From Georgenia sp. (GTDB lineage: Bacteria > Actinomycetota > Actinomycetes > Actinomycetales > Actinomycetaceae): a stretch of DNA of 5,544 bases. The stretch covers positions 1 to 5,544 of the forward strand of contig DAHVRG010000078.1 in NCBI GenBank assembly GCA_027322565.1, written 5' to 3'. The notes beneath the pieces were generated by a model, which was not told the DNA's origin, ran no database searches, and saw only the letters and a program-made list of their open reading frames with translations. Positions 1 to 5,544 of the stretch are shown here, one piece after another; position 1 is the first letter of the stretch, and each line of letters begins with the position of its first letter. The position numbers and the translations under genes are program-made.

Positions 1-848
1 GTCGGTGGCGGGAGCGCGGTGGGCGCGGCCTGCGCGAGTCCGGGGTCGTGCTCGACCACCCGGAGGGCGTCGCGGGCGCCCGCGGCGGTGCCACGGCGGT
101 CCGGGTCCTTGGCGAGCATCGTCGCCACGACCTCGTCGAGCAGCGCCGGGGCGCCGCGGACCAGCTCGCGCAGCCGCGGCGGCTCGGCCCGGACGTGCCG
201 GTGGAGCACACCGGTGGTCGTGCGCGCGGTGAACGGGGGCCGGCCGGCGAGGCTCTCGGTGACGAGGCAACCCAGGGCGTAGACGTCCGCACCCGGGCCG
301 ACCGGCTCCGCGGTCACCTGCTCGGGCGCCATGTACGGTGCCGTGCCGACGGTCGCCCGGCCGGCGGGCCGCCGCCCGCGGCACCCAGCACCGAAGTCGA
401 CGAGCACGGCCGCGTCGTGCGCCAGGACGACGTTCGACGGGGTGACGTCACCATGAACGACGCCGGCACGGTGCGCGGCCGCCAGCGCGTCCGCGACCTG
501 CGCCGCCACCCGCACGGCGTCGGGGGCGGGCACGGCGCCCCGGCGCAGGAGCTCGGCGAGGTCGGGGCCGGGAAGGAGCTCCATGACGAGGAAGGTGGTG
601 CCGGCGTCCTCCCCGACGCCGTGGACCCCGACCACCCCGGGGTGGGAGACCGCAGCGGTGAGCTCCGCCTCCCGCCGCAGCTGGGCGGCTGCCACCCGCT
701 CGGGGCCGGCGAGCTTGACGGCGACGTCCCTGCCGGCGGTGAGGTCGCGGGCGGCCCACACCGCACCCATGCCGCCGCGTCCGATGACGTGGCGCAGGGC
801 GTAGCGACCGGCGAGGAGGTTCACGCGGGCCATTGTGGTGCGTGGCAC
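1..848 (-). CDS. Hanks-type serine/threonine protein kinase, N-terminal 282 residues (C-terminus beyond left edge)
   Basis: Eukaryotic-type protein kinase of the PknB-like bacterial group, expected to transfer ATP phosphate to protein Ser/Thr. Numbered from a GTG at 848, the catalytic domain spans about residues 15-265. The glycine loop is GRGGMG (23-28), VAVK carries the ATP lysine K45, and REAE carries the probable helix-C glutamate E60. The catalytic loop is HGDVTPSN (132-139), followed by DFG (151-153), APE (174-176), a helix-F aspartate in GADVYALG (D188) and the late arginine in DPDRRG. Two residues are unusual: HRD is HGD, and the catalytic-loop lysine is Thr136. The DFG-to-APE segment is also short. 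The reading ends in prolines, suggesting the start of a proline-rich linker; a membrane segment or sensor domain would lie outside the window. The GTG at 848 is preferred because GGAGG lies 9 bases upstream. An in-frame ATG at 833 has no ribosome site. The gene is divergent from the nucleoside hydrolase. Family membership is certain; activity is not. Confidence 0.9.
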   Translation of the reverse strand, partial: MPRTTMARVNLLAGRYALRHVIGRGGMGAVWAARDLTAGRDVAVKLAGPERVAAAQLRREAELTAAVSHPGVVGVHGVGEDAGTTFLVMELLPGPDLAELLRRGAVPAPDAVRVAAQVADALAAAHRAGVVHGDVTPSNVVLAHDAAVLVDFGAGCRGRRPAGRATVGTAPYMAPEQVTAEPVGPGADVYALGCLVTESLAGRPPFTARTTTGVLHRHVRAEPPRLRELVRGAPALLDEVVATMLAKDPDRRGTAAGARDALRVVEHDPGLAQAAPTALPPP

Positions 849-857
849 AGCCGGGCG

Positions 858-862
858 CCTCC
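858..862 (-). promoter_or_regulatory. Shine-Dalgarno site for the kinase (decides start)
   Basis: Read on the minus strand, GGAGG ends 9 bases before an in-frame GTG (848-846). It is 24 bases from the alternative ATG at 833, too far to serve it. This favours the GTG start, adding five residues (VPRTT) before the Met. The site lies within the 8-base palindrome CTCCGGAG (859-866), which may be chance in such GC-rich DNA. Confidence 0.4.
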
Positions 863-890
863 GGAGCGCGGCGCGGGCCGGCCGGCGTGC

Positions 891-896
891 CAGACT
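891..896 (+). promoter_or_regulatory. Possible -10 box for a leaderless nucleoside hydrolase transcript
   Basis: CAGACT differs by one base from TAGACT, a good actinobacterial -10 hexamer of the TANNNT type. It sits exactly at -12 to -7 if transcription starts on the A of the ATG at 903. The hydrolase has no visible Shine-Dalgarno sequence, so a leaderless mRNA, common in Actinobacteria, would fit. I see no clear -35 element. This is inference from position and a one-mismatch match. Confidence 0.25.
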
Positions 897-902
897 CGTG
901 GC

Positions 903-1856
903 ATGGGCGAGAAGATCCTCCTCGACTGCGACCCCGGGCACGACGACGCGCTGGCGATCCTCCTCGCCGCGGGAGACCCGCGCAGCGAGCTGCTGGCGAT
1001 CACCACCGTGGCCGGCAACCAGACCATCGACAAGGTCACGCACAACGCCCGGGCGGTGTGCACGGTGGCCGGGGTGTCCGGCGTCCCGATCGCGCGCGGT
1101 GCGGCGGCGCCGCTCGTCCGCGAGGCGATCATCGCCCCCGACTACCACGGGGAGAGCGGGCTGGACGGGCCGGCGCTGCCCGAGCCGACGGTCCCGCTCG
1201 ACCCGCGCGCCGCCGCCGAGCTCATCGTCGAGACCGTCCTCGCCCACGAGCCGGGCACGGTGACCCTCGTGCCGACGGGGCCGCTGACGAACATCGCCCT
1301 CGCCCTCGCGCTCGAGCCGCGGCTGGCGGAGCGGGTCAAGGGGGTCTCGCTCATGGGTGGGTCCTACACCCGGGGCAACCGCACCCCCGCCGCGGAGTTC
1401 AACATCCTCGCCGACCCGGAGGCCGCGGCGGCCGTCTTCGCGGCCGACTGGCCGGTGACGATGGTCGGCCTGGACCTCACGCATCAGGCCCTGGCGGACG
1501 ACGCCTTCCGTGGACGCGTCCGAGAGCTCGGCACGCCGCTCGCGGGCTTCGTCGAGGACCTGCTCGGCTTCTTCACCACCGCCTACGCCCGCCGCGGGTT
1601 CCCCGCACCGGCCGTGCACGACCTGTGCGCCGTCGCCGCGGTGCTCGACCCCGGGGTGCTGACGTACCGGGAGGCCTTCGTCACCGTCGAGCTCGCCGGC
1701 CGCTGGACGACCGGGATGACGGTCACCGACTTCGACGGGCTGCTCGGCCGGCCGGTGAACACGCGGGTGGCGGTGTCCCTCGACCGTGACCGGCTGTGGG
1801 ACATGGCGGTCGCCGCCATCGCGCGTCTCGGCCGTCCGGCTCCCGCCGCGGGCTGA
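903..1856 (+). CDS. Inosine-uridine preferring nucleoside hydrolase (ribonucleoside N-ribohydrolase)
   Basis: Cytoplasmic enzyme that hydrolyses the N-glycosidic bond of ribonucleosides, giving base plus ribose for salvage. It is complete at 317 residues, the usual size. The N-terminal signature DCDPGHDDALA (8-18) supplies the calcium ligands D10, D14 and D15. Other conserved points are N39 (AGNQT), H82 (YHGESG), T125 in PTGPLTN, the GG at 152-153, and N159/E165/N167 with DPEAA after them. HD at 239-240 gives the catalytic-acid histidine and last calcium ligand. These positions nearly match the numbering of the Crithidia enzyme, so all active-site residues appear present. Base preference (purine, pyrimidine, or both) cannot be read from sequence. 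There is no signal peptide. The ATG at 903 immediately precedes the beta strand leading into the DxD motif; the open frame further upstream is only antisense to the kinase. No transporter or regulator lies beside it here. It converges on dapB with a 10-base gap. Confidence 0.96.
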   Translation: MGEKILLDCDPGHDDALAILLAAGDPRSELLAITTVAGNQTIDKVTHNARAVCTVAGVSGVPIARGAAAPLVREAIIAPDYHGESGLDGPALPEPTVPLDPRAAAELIVETVLAHEPGTVTLVPTGPLTNIALALALEPRLAERVKGVSLMGGSYTRGNRTPAAEFNILADPEAAAAVFAADWPVTMVGLDLTHQALADDAFRGRVRELGTPLAGFVEDLLGFFTTAYARRGFPAPAVHDLCAVAAVLDPGVLTYREAFVTVELAGRWTTGMTVTDFDGLLGRPVNTRVAVSLDRDRLWDMAVAAIARLGRPAPAAG

Positions 1857-1866
1857 GGCCGCGGCG
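1844..1866. terminator. GC-rich hairpin between convergent genes, likely bidirectional terminator
   Basis: The arms CGCCGCGG (1844-1851) and CCGCGGCG (1859-1866) form a perfect 8-base-pair, all-G/C stem with a 7-base loop. The hydrolase stop codon TGA (1854-1856) lies in the loop, and the hairpin ends one base before the dapB stop codon on the other strand. Neither side has a T-tract, as is common for actinobacterial terminators. Being symmetric, it could end transcripts from both genes. Its role is inferred from structure and position. Confidence 0.5.
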
Positions 1867-2619
1867 CTACCCGAGCTCGAGCAGGTGCTCCAGCCCCACG
1901 GTGAGCCCCGGCCGGGTCCCGACCTCACGGACGGCGAGCAGCACCCCGGGCATGAAGCTCACCCGGTCGAAGGAGTCGGTGCGGATGGTCAGCTGCTCCC
2001 CCGGGTTGCCGAGCACGATCTCCTCGTGGGCGACGAGCCCGCGCAGCCGCACCGCGTGGACGTGCACGCCGTCGACGACGGCGCCCCGAGCTCCGTCGAG
2101 CTGGGTCTCGGTGGCGTCCGGCATCGGCTCCCGGCCGGCGTCACGTCGCGCGGCGGCGATGTGCCGGGCCGTGGCGACCGCGGTGCCCGAGGGCGCGTCG
2201 ACCTTGTCGGGGTGGTGGAGCTCGATGACCTCCGCCGACTCGAACCAGCGCGCCGCGGTCGCCGCGAACTGCATCGCGAGGACCGCCGAGAGCGCGAAGT
2301 TCGGCGCGACGACGACACCCAGCCCGTCGGTGCGCGCCGCGTGCTCGCGGACGCGACCGAGCGCGGCCTCGTCCCAGCCGGTGGTGCCGACGACGGCGTG
2401 CACACCGGCGTCGAGCAGGGCGTGGACGTTCGCCTCGGTGACGGACGGCACGGTGAAGTCCACGGCGACGTCCACCCTCCCGGCGAGCGAGGCGACGTCG
2501 TCCCCCCGGTCGAGGCGGGCGGCGAGGACGAGGTCGGGGGCCTCCTCGACGGCGCGGCAGACCGTGCTGCCCATCCGTCCGTCGGCCCCGAGCACAGCAA
2601 CCTTGATCGGGTCGGTCAT
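1867..2619 (-). CDS. dapB: 4-hydroxy-tetrahydrodipicolinate reductase (dihydrodipicolinate reductase)
   Basis: Cytoplasmic NAD(P)H-dependent enzyme that reduces the DapA product to tetrahydrodipicolinate, on the route to meso-diaminopimelate for peptidoglycan and to lysine. It has 250 residues, normal for the family. The N-terminal Rossmann fold opens with GADGRMG (11-17). LDR at 36-38 aligns by eye with the E. coli LER motif that contacts the adenine ribose, so use of both NADH and NADPH is plausible. DFT (54-56), GTTG (78-81) and APNF (105-108) line the cofactor and substrate sites. The family signature ELHHPDKVDAPSGTA (133-147) carries catalytic H135 and K139. The ATG at 2619 gives the usual short N-terminus before the first strand. 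An in-frame GTG at 2667 would overlap the upstream stop as GTGA and add 16 unconserved residues, so it is less likely. It follows the M16 gene, an arrangement known in Actinobacteria, but probably has its own promoter. The stop is TAG at 1869-1867. Confidence 0.97.
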   Translation of the reverse strand: MTDPIKVAVLGADGRMGSTVCRAVEEAPDLVLAARLDRGDDVASLAGRVDVAVDFTVPSVTEANVHALLDAGVHAVVGTTGWDEAALGRVREHAARTDGLGVVVAPNFALSAVLAMQFAATAARWFESAEVIELHHPDKVDAPSGTAVATARHIAAARRDAGREPMPDATETQLDGARGAVVDGVHVHAVRLRGLVAHEEIVLGNPGEQLTIRTDSFDRVSFMPGVLLAVREVGTRPGLTVGLEHLLELG

Positions 2620-2627
2620 GGTGCAGC

Positions 2628-2633
2628 ACTGTA
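2628..2633 (-). promoter_or_regulatory. Probable -10 box for dapB
   Basis: On the minus strand TACAGT fits the TANNNT -10 consensus and ends 8 bases before the dapB ATG at 2619. Transcription would then start at or within a base or two of the ATG, giving a leaderless or nearly leaderless mRNA. No Shine-Dalgarno sequence is visible between the box and the ATG. No good -35 element is seen; its expected place is taken up by the hairpin at 2637-2657. Confidence 0.4.
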
Positions 2634-2636
2634 CTG

Positions 2637-2657
2637 GCGCCGGGGTGCTCCCGGCGC
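2637..2657 (-). terminator. Hairpin after the M16 gene, likely terminator or processing site
   Basis: The arms GCGCCGGG and CCCGGCGC form a perfect 8-base-pair stem with a 5-base loop. It begins 6 bases after the M16 stop codon (2666-2664) on the minus strand, and no T-tract follows. It could end or protect the 3' end of the pnp-M16 transcript, while dapB is restarted from the adjacent -10 box. Because it also overlaps the dapB -10/-35 spacer, an effect on dapB promoter strength is possible. Structure is seen; function is inferred. Confidence 0.45.
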
Positions 2658-2663
2658 GGCCGC

Positions 2664-4034
2664 TCACCCCGTGGTGACGGGCGTGGTGCGCGCGAGTAGG
2701 GAGCCGGCGACGTCGTCCTCGAACGGACCGACGACGACGAGCGACCGGGGGCGCGCAGCCAGCTCGGCGGCGAGCCGCTGGACCTCCGCCGCGGTCACCG
2801 CGCGGATCCGCTCGAGGCTCTCCTCCAGGGGCGTGATCTCCCCGTAGACGATCTCCGCGCGCCCGAGCCGTGACATGCGCGAGCCGGAGTCCTCCAGGCC
2901 GAGCACGAGGTTGCCGCAGAGCTGGCCGACGGCCCGGTCGAGCTCCTCGGGCGGGAGCGGCTGCTCGGCGATGCGGTCGAGCTCACGGCCGAGCAGTGTG
3001 ACGACCTCGGTGGTGTTCTCCGGTGCGCAGCCCGCGTACAGGCCGACGAGACCGGCCTCGGCGTAGGAGGAGGCGAAGGCGTAGGTGGAGTAGGCCAGCC
3101 CGCGACGCTCCCGGATCTCCTGGAACAGCCGCGAGCTCATCCCGCCGCCCAGCGCCGTCATGAGCACCGACAGTGCCCAGCGGCGCTCGTCGCGCGCGGT
3201 CAGCCCCTGGCAGCCGAGGATGACGTTGGCCTGCTCGGTGGTGCGCCGTACCGTCAGCGCCCGCCCCTCCTGCGGGAGGGGCTCGTCGCCCGCCTGCCGG
3301 CGCTCGACCGGCGTGCCGGCGGTGTCCAGCTGCCACCCGCCCGCGCGGACGGCCTCGAGCACCTGCGCGCACAGGGTGTCGTGGTCCACCGCGCCGGCCG
3401 CCGTGACGACCAGCTCGCTGGGCACGTAGGTGCGGCGGTAGTGCTCGACGACGGCCTCGCGCGGCACCTGCCGGATCGTCGCCGGCGTGCCGCCGATCGG
3501 GCGGCCCAGCGGGTGCGGGCCGAGCACCGCGGTGGCGAACTGCTCGTGGACGACGTCGACGGGGTCGTCACCGGCCATCGCCAGCTCCTCGAGGATGACG
3601 CCGCGTTCGACCTCGAAGTCCTCGGCGTCGAGCAGGGCCGAGGTCACCATGTCGGTGATGACGTCGACCGCCATTGGCAGGTCGGCGTCGAGCACCCGGG
3701 CGTAGTAGCACGTGTGCTCCTTGCCCGTGGCGGCGTTCGCCTCACCCCCGACGGCGTCGAAGGCGGCGGCGATGTCCATCGCGTCCCGGCGCGGCGTGCC
3801 CTTGAAGAGCAGGTGCTCGAGGAAGTGGGTCGAGCCGTGGTGCCCGTCCGTCTCGTCCCGCGACCCGACCGCCACCCATGCGCCGATCGCCGCGGAGCGC
3901 TGCGCCGGCATCGTCTCGGAGAGCACCCGGATCCCGCCGGGCAGGACGGAGCGTCGGATGACGCTGCCGTCCTGCTCCAGCCGGATCTCGGTGCCCGGGG
4001 CGCCGGCGGGCCCCAGGGGCAGTGCCTCAGGCAC
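2664..4034 (-). CDS. M16 family zinc metallopeptidase (processing-peptidase-like)
   Basis: Zinc metalloprotease of the M16 (pitrilysin/processing peptidase) family, 456 residues, of the single two-domain type that works as a dimer. The inverted zinc motif HFLEH (70-74) gives ligands H70 and H74 and catalytic E73. The third ligand is probably E150 in VERGVILEE, 80 residues after H70 as in mitochondrial beta-MPP. The C-terminal inactive domain shows [21 protein letters not shown] (297-316 region), typical of the family. No signal peptide is seen, so it is probably cytoplasmic; the natural substrate is unknown. It corresponds by position to M. tuberculosis Rv2782c (pepR), next to pnp. The start is a GTG at 4034 overlapping the pnp stop by 8 bases. 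A longer frame reaches back to a TTG at 4229, but those residues are low-complexity and antisense-like within the pnp tail. GGAGGA lies 14 bases upstream, rather far, so translation is probably coupled to pnp. The stop is TGA at 2666-2664. Confidence 0.94.
   Translation of the reverse strand: MPEALPLGPAGAPGTEIRLEQDGSVIRRSVLPGGIRVLSETMPAQRSAAIGAWVAVGSRDETDGHHGSTHFLEHLLFKGTPRRDAMDIAAAFDAVGGEANAATGKEHTCYYARVLDADLPMAVDVITDMVTSALLDAEDFEVERGVILEELAMAGDDPVDVVHEQFATAVLGPHPLGRPIGGTPATIRQVPREAVVEHYRRTYVPSELVVTAAGAVDHDTLCAQVLEAVRAGGWQLDTAGTPVERRQAGDEPLPQEGRALTVRRTTEQANVILGCQGLTARDERRWALSVLMTALGGGMSSRLFQEIRERRGLAYSTYAFASSYAEAGLVGLYAGCAPENTTEVVTLLGRELDRIAEQPLPPEELDRAVGQLCGNLVLGLEDSGSRMSRLGRAEIVYGEITPLEESLERIRAVTAAEVQRLAAELAARPRSLVVVGPFEDDVAGSLLARTTPVTTG
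4022..4034 (-). promoter_or_regulatory. Small hairpin enclosing pnp stop and M16 start codons
   Basis: On the minus strand GTGCC, TGA, GGCAC form a perfect 5-base-pair stem with a 3-base loop. The 5' arm begins with the M16 GTG start, and the loop is exactly the pnp stop codon. A ribosome ending pnp would open this stem and expose the M16 start, a simple basis for translational coupling. A stem this short can also occur by chance. Confidence 0.3.
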
Positions 4035-5544
4035 CGGCGGTGTCGCCGTCCTCCCGGATGCGGTTCCGCCGTTCGCGTCGCTGTCCCTCGCGGCGCCGTC
4101 CGCCCTCGCGGCGCGGCCGCTCGCCGTCGGTCTGCTGCTCCTCGGCGGCGTCGGAGCTCTCGTCCGCGGACTCCTCGTCCTCGACGACGACGTGGAGAGA
4201 GAGCTTGCCGCGGGGGTCGATCTCGGCAAGCTCGACCTGGACCTGCTGGCCGACCCCGAGGACGTCCTCGACGTTCTCCACCCGCTTGCCGCCGACGAGC
4301 CGGCGGATCTGGGAGATGTGGAGCAGTCCGTCCTTACCGGGCGCCAGGGAGACGAACGCGCCGAACGACGTCGTCTTGACGACCGTGCCGACGAAGCGCT
4401 CCCCGACCTCCGGCATCTGCGGGTTGGCGATCGCGTTGACCGCCTGCCGGGCGGCCTCCGCCGACGGTCCGTCGACGGCGCCGATGTACACGGTGCCGTC
4501 GTCCTCGATGGAGATGTCGGCGCCGGTGTCCTCCTGGATCTGGTTGATCATCTTGCCCTTGGGGCCGATGACCTCACCGATCTTGTCCACCGGCACCTTG
4601 ACGGTGATGACGCGCGGGGCGGTCGCGGCCATCTCGTCCGGGGCGTCGATGACCTCGGTCATGACGTCGAGGATGTGGAGGCGGGCGTCGCGCGCCTGGG
4701 TGAGCGCGCCGCCCAGCACCGAGGCGGGGATGCCGTCGAGCTTGGTGTCGAGCTGGATCGCCGTGACGAACTCGCGGGTGCCGGCGACCTTGAAGTCCAT
4801 GTCGCCGAAGGCGTCCTCGGCGCCGAGGATGTCGGTGAGCGCGGCGTACCGCGTCTCGCCGTCGACCTCGTCGCTCATCAGGCCCATCGCGATGCCGGCG
4901 ACCGGCGCGCGCAGCGGCACACCGGCGTTGAGCAGCGAGAGGGTCGAGGCACAGACCGAGCCCATCGACGTCGAACCGTTGGAGCTCAGCGCCTCGGAGA
5001 CCTGGCGGATCGCGTAGGGGAACTCCTCGCGGGTGGGCAGGACCGGGACGAGGGCCCGCTCGGCGAGCGCACCGTGACCGATCTCGCGACGCTTCGGGGA
5101 GCCGACCCGGCCGGTCTCACCGGTCGAGTACGGCGGGAAGTTGTAGTTGTGCATGTAGCGCTTGCGCGTCACCGGGGAGAGGGTGTCGAGCTGCTGCTCC
5201 ATCTTGAGCATGTTGAGCGTGGTGACGCCCAGGATCTGGGTCTCCCCGCGCTCGAACAGCGCCGAACCGTGCACCCGCGGGACGACCTCGACCTCGGCGG
5301 ACAGCGGCCGGATGTCCCGCAGGCCACGGCCGTCGATGCGGAACCCGTCGGTGAGGATGCGGGTGCGGATGACCTGCTTCTGGACGCTGCGGAAGGCGGC
5401 CGAGACCTCCTTCTCGCGGCCCTCGAACTCAGTGGCCAGGTCCGCCTGCAGCTGCTCCTTGATCTCGTCGAGGCGGTTCTCGCGCTCCTGCTTGCCCGCG
5501 ATCGAGAGGGCGGCGTCGAGGTCGGCGGCGATCTTGGCCTCGAC
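4027..5544 (-). CDS. pnp: Polyribonucleotide nucleotidyltransferase (PNPase), C-terminal 505 residues (N-terminus beyond right edge)
   Basis: Phosphorolytic 3'-5' exoribonuclease that degrades RNA to nucleoside diphosphates and can add tails; it acts as a cytoplasmic trimeric ring. The first RNase PH domain is off the right edge, roughly 235 residues by family length. Counted from base 5544, residues 1-58 are the helical linker and about 60-299 the second RNase PH domain. That domain has [16 protein letters not shown], a phosphate-site SNGSTSM (STS at 191-193), and DMDFK. D244, D250 and K252 match catalytic E. coli D486, D492 and K494. The KH domain (about 311-372) contains GPKG at 327-330. 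The S1 domain (about 381-452) contains TSFGAFV and GLLHIS. The tail is acidic (454-471), then strongly arginine-rich (476-495). All visible catalytic residues are intact. The stop TGA (4029-4027) overlaps the M16 start. No in-frame stop occurs up to the right edge. Confidence 0.98.
   Translation of the reverse strand, partial: VEAKIAADLDAALSIAGKQERENRLDEIKEQLQADLATEFEGREKEVSAAFRSVQKQVIRTRILTDGFRIDGRGLRDIRPLSAEVEVVPRVHGSALFERGETQILGVTTLNMLKMEQQLDTLSPVTRKRYMHNYNFPPYSTGETGRVGSPKRREIGHGALAERALVPVLPTREEFPYAIRQVSEALSSNGSTSMGSVCASTLSLLNAGVPLRAPVAGIAMGLMSDEVDGETRYAALTDILGAEDAFGDMDFKVAGTREFVTAIQLDTKLDGIPASVLGGALTQARDARLHILDVMTEVIDAPDEMAATAPRVITVKVPVDKIGEVIGPKGKMINQIQEDTGADISIEDDGTVYIGAVDGPSAEAARQAVNAIANPQMPEVGERFVGTVVKTTSFGAFVSLAPGKDGLLHISQIRRLVGGKRVENVEDVLGVGQQVQVELAEIDPRGKLSLHVVVEDEESADESSDAAEEQQTDGERPRREGGRRREGQRRERRNRIREDGDTAGA
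4049..4054 (-). promoter_or_regulatory. Possible Shine-Dalgarno site for the M16 gene within pnp
   Basis: GGAGGA lies within the last codons of pnp, 14 bases before the M16 GTG. This is longer than the usual 5-9 bases. No start codon in the M16 frame lies nearer, so it is a weak or coupled site rather than a strong independent one. Confidence 0.25.

Larger units (their letters stand above)
849..902. other. Divergent intergenic region between kinase and nucleoside hydrolase
   Basis: This 54-base gap must hold both outward promoters, or parts of them. It contains the kinase GGAGG, the palindrome CTCCGGAG (859-866) and GGCCGGCCGG-type runs typical of GC-rich DNA. The heptamer CGTGGCA occurs on the plus strand at 841-847 and 897-903, flanking the gap. 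TGCCA at 888-892 pairs with TGGCA at 899-903 as an inverted repeat next to the hydrolase start. These could be operator half-sites, but they are short and no regulator gene is seen. Confidence 0.3.

Noticed and set aside
48..902. Long N-terminal extension of the nucleoside hydrolase frame (open back to base 48)
   Set aside because: It is antisense to the kinase, has low-complexity GC-driven composition, and the hydrolase family begins right at the ATG at 903.
2620..2667. dapB start at GTG 2667, overlapping the M16 stop as GTGA
   Set aside because: It would add 16 residues spanning the hairpin and -10 box, with no ribosome site. DapB proteins usually begin just before the first Rossmann strand, as from the ATG at 2619.
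1786..2847. 353-residue plus-strand open frame opposite dapB
   Set aside because: It is a shadow of dapB and the M16 gene in GC-rich DNA; it matches no family, and dapB is unambiguous on the other strand.
4035..4229. M16 N-terminal extension to the TTG at 4229
   Set aside because: It lies wholly within the pnp tail in another frame, is Ser/Arg/Pro-rich without conserved features, and would require an implausible 200-base overlap.
3381..5017. Plus-strand open frames of over 330 residues opposite M16 and pnp
   Set aside because: Composition rich in Arg, Ser, Pro and Ala is typical of antisense shadows, and both minus-strand genes have complete family motifs.
1..5544. Mobile elements, CRISPR arrays, tRNA/rRNA genes, phage or defence genes
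   Set aside because: No repeats, terminal inverted repeats, transposase motifs, spacer arrays or structural RNA signatures were seen; the window is filled by five ordinary chromosomal genes.

Overview
The window is a very GC-rich, tightly packed chromosomal segment with strong G/C bias at third codon positions. The gene order polynucleotide phosphorylase (pnp), M16 metalloprotease, dapB is well known from Actinobacteria, and the PNPase sequence is of the actinobacterial type. An actinobacterium is therefore the best reading. A family or genus cannot be supported from this sequence alone. There are no tRNA or rRNA genes, CRISPR arrays, insertion sequences or phage genes, and no stretch over 300 bases lacks a gene.

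Layout from left to right. (1) Bases 1-848, minus strand: the N-terminal 282 residues of a Hanks-type Ser/Thr kinase, which runs off the left edge. (2) Bases 849-902: a 54-base divergent promoter region. (3) Bases 903-1856, plus strand: a complete inosine-uridine-type nucleoside hydrolase. (4) Bases 1844-1866: a strong GC hairpin in the 10-base convergent gap, probably a shared two-way terminator. (5) Bases 1867-2619, minus strand: dapB, of the lysine/diaminopimelate pathway. (6) Bases 2620-2663: a short gap with a second perfect hairpin and a likely dapB -10 box. (7) Bases 2664-4034, minus strand: a complete M16 zinc metallopeptidase. (8) Bases 4027-5544, minus strand: the C-terminal 505 residues of PNPase, whose N-terminus lies beyond the right edge.

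The minus-strand block reads pnp, M16 peptidase, dapB. The first two overlap by 8 bases and look translationally coupled. dapB probably has its own promoter behind a terminator-like hairpin. Functionally the window combines RNA turnover (PNPase), peptide processing or quality control (M16), meso-diaminopimelate/lysine synthesis (DapB), nucleoside salvage (nucleoside hydrolase) and signalling (kinase).

I found no convincing new system. The points most worth a second look are: the kinase lacks the HRD arginine and the catalytic-loop lysine and has a short activation segment; a small hairpin encloses the pnp stop and M16 start codons; compact hairpins sit at the other two gene ends; and several starts appear leaderless. 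All promoter, terminator and hairpin calls come from reading by eye, without energy calculation or transcript data.
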